Translations under genes and position numbers: made by a program
From: Furcasterigmium furcatum
Taxonomy: Eukaryota > Ascomycota > Sordariomycetes > Glomerellales > Plectosphaerellaceae
Length of the DNA stretch: 64,000 bases
Assembly: GCA_001599815.1 (NCBI GenBank)
Contig: BCIA01000004.1
Coordinates: 3,746,082 to 3,810,081, forward strand
Reading direction: 5' to 3'
In this document: positions 34,401-46,400 of the stretch, piece by piece
How positions within the stretch are numbered: position 1 is the first letter of the stretch
How the letters are laid out: each line of letters begins with the position of its first letter
The notes under the pieces: model-generated
Told to the model about the DNA's origin: nothing
Database searches by the model: none
What the model saw: only the letters and a program-made list of their open reading frames with translations

Positions 34401-37400
34401 GTACGCCAAGATCGAGCAGACGCCATGCGAGAAGCGTGCTCATGCGGTCGAGCTCGGCGTACGTGAACTCTCCATCCCAGGAGCAGACCGCAGAGCTCAG
34501 GGGACGGATGCCGGCTTGCAGTTGGAACAGCTCATGGAGGCACTTCTCAATCGGGGGTGGCACCTCGTTGTTCCACCCCCATAGCTGGGAATATGTGGCC
34601 TTGTCAATCAGGTCTATGTCTTCAAGCTGCCGGGGGATCGTGACGCTGCCTGCCTGTGGCTGGACGACAGAGGCGATGGCTTCGCTGAAGCAGAGGGACA
34701 ACCGGTCTGCTTGGGGCCCTGAGAGTTTGATGCGGCAGTCCATAAATATGAGTACGTCTGAATCAGTGTCGACAGCCTGGATGGAGATGGCATACTAAAG
34801 AAGAGGAGGGTGTTAGTTAATGAATGATTGCAACTCGCCCGGGAAGGAAGGGGAAAGGCGAGCTTACCTCTGATGGATCAACACCACCTGCAGAATTGAA
34901 TTCGATGTCGCTCTTGATTTTCTTGTTGTCGGCACTTGAGCTCGTTTTCTGGAACGAAATGACGGTGTCAAACAATTCCGCGTCCAGTCCGAGACTGTGC
35001 TGGATGGCAGACAGTGGCACATTCTGGTGCGGTAGACTCCTAGAATAGGTCTCTTGCACGCGCTTGGCGATGTCGACGATGCTTCGAGTCTGATCAGAAA
35101 GATCCACGTGGCAGACGAGCATGCCGATCAAGGGCCCGAAAATGGCATCGACACTGGGAATAGGCAGGTCGCGGCCCGAGGACAGGACTCCGAAGCTTGG
35201 GGCCCGGGAGCCGGTGTAGCTGCTGAGAACCATGGCCCACGCTGTCTGAATGATTGTTGCGGGTGTTACTTCGTGCTCTGCACAGAAGACTCTGATGTGG
35301 GCTGTGTTGATGTCTGGGATGGCGATCCGGGTCGACTCTCGCTGAAGCTCCGTCTGAGGTTCATCGCAGAGCTGTGGGAAGCGGCACGGCTGCGCTTCGG
35401 AGAGAAGTTCGGTCCAAAATCCTGGGCTGTCACTGCATAGCTGCTGGTCGACGAAGGTAACAAAATCGCGGTATGACGGAGCTGACGACGCTGAAAGGGT
35501 GCCTTCATATGCTGCGCGGAGGTCGCCGAGGAGTAGGTTAGTGGAATACCCATCTACGATGGCATGGTTCATCTCGAGAATGATGTAGACTTCCTCTGGA
35601 GAGATCCGGTGAAGTGAAGTGTGATGCTGCAACCGCCACTGCTTAGGATCAGTACCGCGCTTCAGAGCCGAGGCCACGCTCTCTTCCGTGGCTCCCTCAT
35701 GCAGGTCTATGTCGATGGTTGGATCCCGGAGGATGATGTGAGTAGCTCGTCCACTGCCAGAAAAGTTATCGACGATGATGCCGCGTAGGAGAGGATGGCG
35801 TCGTACGACGGCGGCCCACGCCTCGTGCAGCCTGGCGACGTCAACTGAGCAGCCTGCCCTGGCCGTGACTCTGACGCTCAATCGAGAGCGGTAGCTCTCC
35901 TCATCCTTGGCTTGGCTGATGAGAATGCCCTCTTGAGTTGGAGCACACGGGAAGATGTCTTCGATATCGTCCACGTCTTGGATGCCGAATTCTGGCATCG
36001 TAGTTCCCTGAAACTCGGCGAGGCTCTGGTACGAGTCGAACGCGGCGGGCATGTCGGTCAACGTCCACTGCCGGGGCTGCTTGGAGAGCACCGCAGCCAT
36101 TTCTTCAAGGGTCGCTTTGTACCCCTGCATCCACAGCTGGATCTTTTCTTGGTGATTCAAGGCCATGGAATCTTCGTAGACAAGCTTGAAGCCTAGGGAG
36201 GAATCGACGGCGGTAACAAGCACGTCGAAGAGCGCGAACCTCGTAAACTCACTTGGTTGAGCAGACGAACTGCCTTCTGGGACTGCCACGTTTCTGAAGA
36301 ACGCATTCTTGCGCTCGAACTGCTGATATTTACCGCCGTAGTTGAACATGATCTCCGCAGGGAACACGGATGCAAACTCCTTGGCTGTCTTTTCGTCGCG
36401 GAACTGGGCCTCTAAGAACGGGATGCCAGACCGAGGAATCATCCTGATGCAATCTTTGACATGGCGGATGAACTCGAGAAGGTCTGCCTGCGATGGACAG
36501 ACCTGAACTGGGTAGAGGGCGGTGAACCAGCCAACAGACCGGGAGAGATCGATACTGCTGTCCCAGGCCTCGCGGCCGTGGCTCTCGTTGACGATGGCGG
36601 GCAGGGATCTGTCAGCAAATATCCGTCCAAATGAAAAGAGGAGCGCAGCCATCATTAGATCTGATGGCTGAGTACCGAGCGCATCGTTGGCACTGCCGAG
36701 AATGGTAATGCTGTCTTCCACGTCGAGGGTGAAGCTCTCCGCGATGGTTTGACCTGACGTTGTGTTGTCGTCTTCCCGAAAAGCCCAGTAGGACTGTGGA
36801 GGGCCCTCAAAGATGCATGGCAGCGCCAAATCCTCGTGGGACTGGCTTTTGATGTGATCAGCTTGCAAGAAAGCCCATGCGGCAAAGGGAACAGGCGGAG
36901 GAGGTGGTTTCGTTTGGTGAGAGAGCATGGCTTCCAGATCTTCAAGGATGATCCTCCACGATACGAGATCCACAACCAGATGGTGAATGCTCAGGAAGAG
37001 ATACTGGGAGTCTGACACGTCGATCAGCGCGGCTGCAGCGAGGGACCCGTCCGTTATGTTCAAGCCGCCCCTGACTGCGGATATGACAGCTGAGATGTCG
37101 TCGAATCTGTCAAGTCGTTCATGGTGAAGAGAAGGGACTTTGCATTCAGCCCCGATTCTCTGCTGCCATGTACCAGCTTCAGAGATCTCAAAGCTGGCGC
37201 GGAGGATTGGATGGATGACCAGAAGATTAGCTAGAGCCTCTTTGAGCTGCGACAGCTCCAGTCTTTCCCGTGGCTGAAGCAAAATGCTCTGGTCAAAGGC
37301 AACCGTGGGATCTCGCTGGTGCAGGAAAAAGAGCTGCTGGATGGGATTAAGAGGGAAACAATCTCCACGAGAAACAGCCTCCATGGAACGTCGGAGGCTT

Positions 37401-40400
37401 TCCTGGATGTGTGATGGCTGCTTGTCCTTGGCATTCTGGCCCCGGGCGTTCCAAGTTTGCACAACGGCGCTGATGGTCTTGAGCTGAAGGATGTCCGACG
37501 AGGAGATATCCAGATTGAGGGCCCTTGCCGAGGAGGATACTTGCATGGCTGTAATGGAGTCGCCACCAAGACGCACGAAACTATCATCGACGCCGATGGA
37601 GGAAGCTTCCATGTTCAAGGTGCGAGCCCAGATGTCTCGGAGAGTCGCCTCAGCTTCGGAAGACGGGAGGCGCTTGCTGGCCTGTTGGTCGCTGCTCTGA
37701 AGAGAGGCAAGTTGGCTTGCAGTGAGGGAAGAACCAATCTCAGCCAATCTCTTCCTGTCAGTTTTACCTGCCGTATTCAAGGGCAGACGGTCCATGACGA
37801 AGACAAGAACGGGCACCATGTGGCTGGGCAGTCTCTCCGACAAGGCCAGGTCGAGTGCGGGTGGGAGGGGCAGGACGCGGCACTTTGAGTCCAAGGTGAT
37901 GCCGGCGCTGAAATATTCTTTAGGCATGTTGTCTCCCGGAACGACGAAGAGTGCCAGCAACGCGTTAGCCGAAGCACGCTTGACAACGTCGACGACAAGT
38001 TCCCCCGCCTCTTGCAGGCAGGCGACAGCATGATGCTCAATCTCGGCCAACTCGACACGAATGCCGCGGATCTTAACCTGGGCATCTCGACGTCCAAAGT
38101 AGATAAGACTGCCGTCTTCTGCGTAGCGGATGAGATCGCCAGTCCGATAGAGGCGCCCCTCACGGCCCGGCACGCCAGCTGACCCCTTCCTGAGCCAGGC
38201 GGGAGCATTGATGAACGCCGCTGCTGTCTTGTCGTGGTCGTTGAGGTAGCCACCGGCGAGGATAGGCCCTTCAACTAGGAGCTCGCCTATTGCTCCCACG
38301 GGGACCAATCTTTCGGGGTTCTGCGGGTCGGTAACCCAGCACACCGATCCCGTTGCTGTGCCGATGGTTCCGGGATGCGTGGGGCCGGCTGAGATCTCGG
38401 CGACGGCGCAGATGACGGCCGTCTCGGTCGGCCCATACAAGTTAAAGACCTTGGTGGCTGGCCACCTGGCATAGTCCTCTATTGACAGCGCCTCGCCTCC
38501 AAAGAGAAGAGCTTTTAGAGACGGCACCTCGCTTGGCTTGAGATGTCTCGCCACCGACGGCGTGAGCAGGGCGACGTTCACGGCCATTGACTCCATGGCC
38601 TGCGCCAGGCCATCAGCGCGCTGCATTTCTGAGGGCACACACACGCAGCCGCCAAAGACGAGGGTGGTGATGATGTCGAAGATGGAGGCGTCAAATGTGT
38701 ATGAGGCGAATTGCAGCACCCTCGATTCGTGTCCGAGACCAACCCGGATGCCGTGGTAGTGACACCCGCTGCTAACGGCCTTGTGCTCCAGGACGACACC
38801 CTTTGGCGTGCCGGTACTGCCAGAAGTGAAGATCACGTACGCAGCAGCAAGAGGATTTGGTGCGGGTAGTTCGATAAATAGCTGCGAGCCCGAGGAAGAG
38901 TTTGGGCCGATGGGAATGACTTTGTAGTCTTGTCCAAAGCTGCGTTGAGATAGGCTCTCCGATGTCAACATGATGCTGCCGTTGACTTCTTTCAAGATGG
39001 TCTCAATGCGGTTGGAAGGCTGGGCCGGATCGAGGGGAACGAAGGCGCCGCCCGCTTTGAGGACTGCAAGCATGGCGACAATGGTCCAACGGGACTTTTC
39101 GAAGTAGAGAGGGACGAGGGACCCAGGAGTCACGCCAGATGCCACAAGACGTCGAGCTACCTTGACCGAGAGACTCTCGAGTTCTTCAAATGTGAACTCT
39201 CCATCGTGGGCGACCACTGCTTGCGCGTCAGGTCGAGATCGACTTTGGGCGGAGATTAGGGCGTCGACGGGGGTTTCGATGGGCGGCGGGACGTTGCTGT
39301 TCCAGTTCCAGAGCCGCTCAATGTCCATGTCATCGGGGCCCAGAAGGTGCACCATAGGCTGGTCTGGAAGCGCCACAGTCAGCTGCCGGACAGTGTTGGC
39401 AAGGGACTCGAGCAGCCTCTCCATGCGAGGGGCGGAGATGACGCTCGAATCAAACATGCACTCGACGCGAAGAGCGTTGTCCGTGTCGAGTTGACAGACC
39501 AGAGTAATCGCATAGGTTGCGAACTCCCTCGTCTGTGGCATTTCGCGCCACGTGCCCAGTTCTTTGTCGATGGAGCCCGTTCCGGGAGGCTGGACGACGA
39601 GTAGGGTCTGGAAACTACTGGCGGCGCGAGCGTCGGCGCTCAGTTTGGCAATGTTTTGCAGTCCGATTTGCTCATGCGGGATCATTAAGGCGGCCTCATT
39701 CTGTAGCTGGCCGAGGAACTCCGAAACTGTGGTAGCCGTGGCGATTCTCGCGAGAACGGGGACGGTGGCGATGGTCGGCCCGGGCATCATCTCAATGTCG
39801 GGCACGGGGGCGTTGCGACCAGACAGTGTGGTGCCGAAGACGACATGGGCAGTGCCCGTGAGGCGATGGACAGTTATGGCCCAGGCTGCCCTGATTATAG
39901 TCGAGATGGTGGCATCCTGCTGACTCGGTGTGGGATATGATATGTCGTGCTGAAGAGTTGTGTCGGCGTTGACGAGGTAATCGGCGCTCGGGAGCGACGG
40001 GAAGGTCTCGCCTGTGACCCCTTCAAGGGTGCTCTTCCAGAACTCGTCGGCCTCTCGGGTCCTTTGATCCATTACGTACCTGACGAAGACTCGAAAGTCC
40101 GGCTGGGGCCGAACGCTGGCGCCCTCGTAGAACTGTTTGACGAGAGACAGGATCAGGGGCATGGAATGTCCATCGTAGATGGCATGATGGGTGGACAAAC
40201 TGAACACCAAGTTCTTTATCGGCATCTCCCCGTAGATAAGGGCGAAACATGCCAGGGAATCTCCCAGGCCCATGGACGACGACGGCTTGTTATCTCCATG
40301 AAGCATGTTCTTGAGGCTGTCCGAGCGCTCCCATTCGATCTTTTCCTCCCTCATGACGACCTGCACAAGACCAAAACCATCGCACTGGACGATCCTGGTG

Positions 40401-43400
40401 CGCAGGAGGGGGCAGCACCGCACCGTCTGCTCCCACGCTTCCTTGAACCGCTGTAGATCGGTCCCTTCGGAGAGCTCCATGACACTCCGCAGGATGTAGA
40501 CGTCATCGCCCGCGTGCTTGGACGTGAGAGCCATTAAACCGGCCTGCAGTGGGGTGCACGGGTAGATGTCCTGGATATTCTGCACGTCGACGCCGCAGGC
40601 CCGGGCGGCGATGTTCTTGCAGTCCTCCACATCCACATCTTGGCCTAGGAGTGAAAATGGTTCGATCTCGGCCAGGGATGCGGCCACTTGGGTCCCCGTA
40701 TCCATCTGAGAGGCAAGCTGCGAGAGCCTCGGCTGCTGAAAGACCTGGGCAACGGAGAGGCTTATCCCTTCTTTCCTGGAAGCCCTCACAAGAGCCATGG
40801 CGGCAATGGAGTCACCGCCGAGGCGGAAGAAGCTGTCGTCGGGGCCGATAGTCGAAGCGTCCAGACGTAGGACGGACGCCCACAGCTGCCGCATGGTCTG
40901 CTCCGCCCGAGTGACCACGGTCCTGAGCGGTCCGTCTCTCCTCGCCGCGGACAGATCCGCAACGGTGAAGGATGAAACGATATCAACCAACCTCTTGCGG
41001 TCAATCTTGGCCGAGGCACCCGTGGGCAACTGGTCCATGGCGAGCCAGACGGTCGGTATCATGTATCGCGGCAGTCGTCTCGCCAGTTCCTCCTCCACCG
41101 ACGCCGGAAGCAGGTGAACTCGAGGCGATGGGCCCGCCGTCTCCGTGTCGTCGTTCAGCACCAGGAAACCGACGAGCGCAGGGCCGGCGCCCTCCCCCCC
41201 CAGCGTTGCCACCTCGGCCGCAGCCTGGCGTAATCCGGGGATGCACGCATGGAGATGGTGCTCCGTCTCAGCCAGCTCCATCCGCTGCCCATGGAGTTTC
41301 ACCTGCGCGTCCCTCCGGCCGAGGTACATGATCCCCCCGCCGTCACCGACGTACCGCACCAGGTCGCCAGTTTTGTACAGCCTGCCGCGGCGCCCACGAC
41401 GCTCACGAGACCCGCGTAGTAGCCAGGGCGGGTTGCTGATGAACGAGCCGGCCGTGCGAACCTCGTCCCGCAGATAGCCCGCTGCCAGCTGGGCGCCCTC
41501 GATAACAAGCTCTCCGATAGCGCCGATGGGTGCAAGCTTGTTCTCGTCGAGCGGATCGATGAGCCACGCCGTCGTGCCGACAGCGTGCCCGATGCAGTTG
41601 CGGTACGCCGCGCCGGGGCCCTCGTCGTTCACGGCGCAGAAGATGGCGCACTCCGTGGGTCCGTACGCTTGGAAGACCATGTCGAGGCGACCCCATCTCG
41701 TGTAGTCGGCCGCTGACCCCTTTTCGCCGCCGAGAATGATCGTACGGAGGGAGGGGACTTCGTCCGGGCTGATGAGCCGGGAGACGGTCGGGGTCAGGAA
41801 GACCGTGTTGACGTGCATGGCCCGGATCGACCCCGCAATGTTGTCGAGGCGCTCCGCCGGGGAGGGGATGCAGACGCAGCCGCCAAATATCAGGGTGGTG
41901 AAGATGTCCATCATGCAGACGTCGAAGGTGTACGCCGAGAACTGCAACGTTCGCGTACCCGCGCCGAAGCGCATGCGGTTGCCGTGGTGAGTGCAGCTCG
42001 TGCTTACCGCGCGGTGCGGGAGGACGACGCCCTTGGGTGTGCCTGTGCTGCCCGAGGTGAAGAGGCAGTAGATGGCGGATTCTGGGTCTGCTTGGGACTC
42101 GGCAAGAGCCTGGCCGTCGTTCTCTGCCACAAGAGTGTCCATGGACGCGGGCGTGAGCGTAAATATGTGACGGCCGTCTCCGGAGCAGAGACCAGCATGC
42201 TGCTCTGAGGCTACGATGATACGGGCTTCGACTTGATCAAGCACTAGGGCCCGGCGTTCCGGCGCCTGCGTCGGGTCGAGGGGCACGAAGGCAGCGCCGG
42301 TTCTGACGACAGCCAGCATGGCGACGATGGCCCAGAGCGACTTGTCGAAGCACAGAGGGATGAAGACACCGGGGCCGGCCCCGAGAGAGACGAGGTGGTG
42401 GGCGAGGGTCTTGGAAAGTTGGCCCAGCTCCGAGAAGGTCAGACGCCCGTCCCAGGCTTCAATGGCAGGCCGGCTCGGGGTTACCAGGGCCTGCTGCTCG
42501 ACCAGGTCCTGCACGCAAGCGTCGACGGGCGGCGGGACGTCCTGGTTCCATGCCCACATCGTCTCTAGACCGTGGTGGTCCAGGAGGTCAAGCTGGGAAG
42601 CGGTGCCCTGCACATTGTCTATGATGGAGCCGAGGGCGGCACTGAAGCACCAGCCGAGGCGAGTGGCCTGTGACTGGGGGAGGGTGCCGGCGTGGTCGAT
42701 TGAAATATCGATCCCCGAGGGACTGTCGACGATTCTGATTGAAATGGCGTACTTGTGGCATTTTGTGTTAGCGATTGATGATTTAGAGGGTTGGTGGAAT
42801 TGAAGTGGTGGGGTGGATGATGGGATCAAGACCTCTGGCCTTGTTGGAAGGGAAGGAGGAGGAGGAGGCCCGGGGAGGTATAACTTCTGGGCCGTAGTTG
42901 CCCCGGCTGTTCCAGTCGCTCCTTCCCCGCCTCAGACACTCTCAGGAATAGGGGTAAGGGAAGTGGGGCCGAAAAGGGGTACCCCAAACACTCACCTCGT
43001 TGGGATCAGCACCGTTCACAACCCTCATCGACAAACCACCCTTGCCGCCCTCGATGGTGTCATCCCCCACCTTCTGGAAAGATATGATGCTGTTGAAGAG
43101 CGCAGACGACTTGAGGCCCAGCGCGCTGTGCACGGCCGCGAGAGGGACGCTCTGGTGCCCCAGCGCCGCGAGGTGCGCACGCTGGGCGTCCCTCAGCGCG
43201 TCGAGCACGGGCTCGTTCGCGCCGAGCGAGATGCACGCCGTGACCATGCCGATCAGCGGGCCGAAGATCCTGTCCACGCGGTCGACGGGGTGGTCCCGCC
43301 CCGAGCAGATGACGCCGAAGGACGGCCGCTGGATCCCCGTGTACGCGCGGAGGACCGCCGCCCACGCGGTCTGGATGACGGTGGCGGGCGTCAGCTCCCA

Positions 43401-46400
43401 CTCGGCGCAGAAAGCCCTCAGGCGCGGCGTGTCGATGCCCGGCACGGCTACCATCTCGTGGGACGCAGTGCGTGGCGCTTCTCCGCCGGCGCCGAGGTCC
43501 GGGAAATGCGTCGGCTCGGCATCGGCGAGGAAGCGAGCCCAGTAGTCGACCCCTTCCTGCTCCGGCTTGGAGTCGAGGAAAGAGACGAACTCGTGGTAGC
43601 TCGGCGCTGAGGGGAGGGATGCCCTGTCGTTGTTGTAGAGGTCTCCAAGCTCCCGCATCACCATACCGGTCGAGTGGCCGTCGACGATGACGTGGTTGAA
43701 GTCGAGCAGGAGGCGGGCCTCGCCGCTGTCCAAGAGGCACAAGACCAGGCGGTGCTGGAGACCCAGTTCCGGATAGCTGGACTCCTCGCCCTGCAGCCTC
43801 TCTGCGAGAGAGTCCCTGTCGATCCCGGTCTCGACGGCCATCTCGACGGCCGGGGATTTCAGCACGACGTGCATCAAGCGGCCGCTGCCGGGGAAGTTCT
43901 TCACGATGACTGCGCGGAGGAGGGTATGGCGCCGGACGACCTGCTGCCACGCCTGCCGGAGGCGAGGTACATCAATGGACTTGCCGGTCCCTGGCGCGGT
44001 GAGCTCCATGTCGAGTCGCGTCCGATACATCCTGGGGTCCCTGAGCTGGCTGATGAGAATGCCCTCCTGCATCGGCGTGCACGGGAAGATGTCCTCTACG
44101 TCTTCGAGCCGCAGGCCCGGGTCGATCTGCGGGAGCGTCTCGCTCGCAAAGGTCTTGATATCTCGGTACGAGGGGAACACACCCGGGAAGTCCGACAGGG
44201 TCCACTGCACGCCCCGGTGGCGCAGCTCTCCCACAAGATCCCGCAAGGACTGCCGGAACTCGTCCGCCCACGCCGGTACCCGCTCGGCGTGTTTGACATG
44301 CTCGTCGTAGAGCATCGTGACGGCCAGGCGGCCCGCGTCGACGGACACGAGCACGTCAAAGACGGCCTGCCTTCGGAACTCTGGGCTCGTCACCGGCCCG
44401 AAGGTCTCCTCCGGGGTCGGGAGGGCCTCGAAGAACGCGTCTGCCCTCTCCAGCTGCTGGTAGCGTCCCGCGTAGTTGAACATGACCTCGACGGGGAGCT
44501 GCGCGACGAATTCCTCTCTCGCCTGCTCGGTGGCGAAGCGCGAAGCGAAATAGCCCCAGCCGTTCTGGGGCATGCTGCGCGCGCAGTCCTTGACTCGGCG
44601 GACGAGATCGAGGATCCCGGCGTCCTGGTCGCAGGCGACCTGCACTGGGTGGAATGTCGTGAACCATCCCACTGTTTTCGACAGGTCCAGAGCGTCGTCC
44701 CAGACTTCTCGCCCGTGGGACTCGTTGAAGACCGTCGGAAGGGGGCGGTCGGTGAAGACACGCCCAAACGAGAGCAAGAGCGCCGCTAGCATGAGTTCAG
44801 GGGCTCGCGTGCCCAGGGCCTCGTTCGCCTCTCTGAGGAGGGCGGTGGTGCAGGACTCGTCAAGATGGAATGTCGTGCTGACTAGAGGGGATCGTGCTAC
44901 TTGGCTGCTGTCCTTTCTTTGACTCCCGACGCCCCAGTACTCATGCATTGGCTTCTGTACCACGAAAGAGATTTCCTTGTCCGGTATGAGGTGAGTACCG
45001 GCGTACGTCTCCTGCAGACCACACCAGCGGGCGAAGGACAGCGGCGGAGCGCTGGGTGTGACACTCTCCCTTAGGATCCCCTCCAGATCGGCGAGCAGGA
45101 TTCTCCAGGAGACCAGATCCACCACGAGATGATGAATCGAGATGAACAGCCTCTGTTGTTCGCCAGAGACGTCAACGAGGAGAGCAGAAACCAGGGGCCC
45201 GTTGATAATGTCATGGCTGCGGCGGCACTGTTGGAAGACTGAGGCGGCCTCCCTCACATCTCGCAGACCCTCTTCGTGGGAAATGTTGAAAGCAAGGCTG
45301 CCTCCAGGTCCAACGATCTGCTGCCACCGTCCGTTGTCCGCCCGCCGGAACGTGGTGCGCAGAGCAGAGTGCGTGGAGGCCAGGACGCCCAGCGCATCAG
45401 ACACCGTCTGAAGAGAAACGGCCTTCCGCAGGCCGAGGAAGAAGCACTGATCAACAGACACTGTCGGGTCGGGCTGGCTCCCGAAGAACAGCTCCTGAAC
45501 GGGACTCAGGGGCAACAGGGTCCCGTCCGCCGGCTCCTCCTCCGCTTCATCCTGAGCCCCAGCGTCTGCCCGCGAGTTTGCGCACGCATCCAGAATGGCG
45601 GCGATGGTCTTGTGCCGGAGCACGGCTGCCGTTGAGACGCCCAGTCCCCGCGCCCTGGCCTCGGCAGAGACCCGCATGGCCGTGATCGAGTCTCCGCCGA
45701 TGCGGAGGAAGCTGTCGTCGATGCCGACGGAGGTAGCGTCCATGTTGAGCACGCCGGCGAAGAGGCTCGCCAGGAGTATCTCGTCTTTGGTGGCTGGCTC
45801 GCGTTTCTGCGTGCCTGCCCCGTGGGCGAGCTGTGCGAGCTGCGTTCGCGAGAAGGAGGATCCCAGGGCTCGCAGGGCCTTGCGGTCGACTTTTCCGTTC
45901 TCGCTGAGCGGCCACGACGCCACGAGCACCCAGACCGTGGGCACCATGTAGCCCGGCACGCGCTCGGAGAGCTGCTCCTCCACAGACCCGGGAGCGGTGA
46001 ACAGGCGCGCAGGCCCCGGGGCCGAGTCTGTGCTCCGCATGACGACGAATGCTGCGAGCGCCGCGGAAGAGGCGTCGTCCGAGTCGTTGTCGAGGTGCAC
46101 CACCTCGGCGACCACCTCCTTCGCCCCAGGAAGACAAGCCAGGGTGTGGTGCTCGACCTCGCCCAGCTCGAGCCGCTGTCCTCGAAGTTTGACCTGGGAG
46201 TCGTTACGGCCGACAAAAGCCAGCACGCCGCGCTCGTCGAACCTCACGAGATCACCAGTCTTGTACAGCGTGCTGCCGCGGCCCCTGACGGCACGACTGC
46301 CCCCGCGCAGCCATTCCGGAGCGTCGACGAAGCTGGCACTGGTTTTCTCATGGCTTCCGATGTATCCCCTGCCGACCGTGGGCCCCTCGATCAGGAGCTC

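Noticed and set aside
20720..42829. Three downstream NRPS frames as separate genes
   Set aside because: Two of the three lack an ATG at the start, all begin in the tail of a C domain, and phase-0 introns join them cleanly to the preceding frame.
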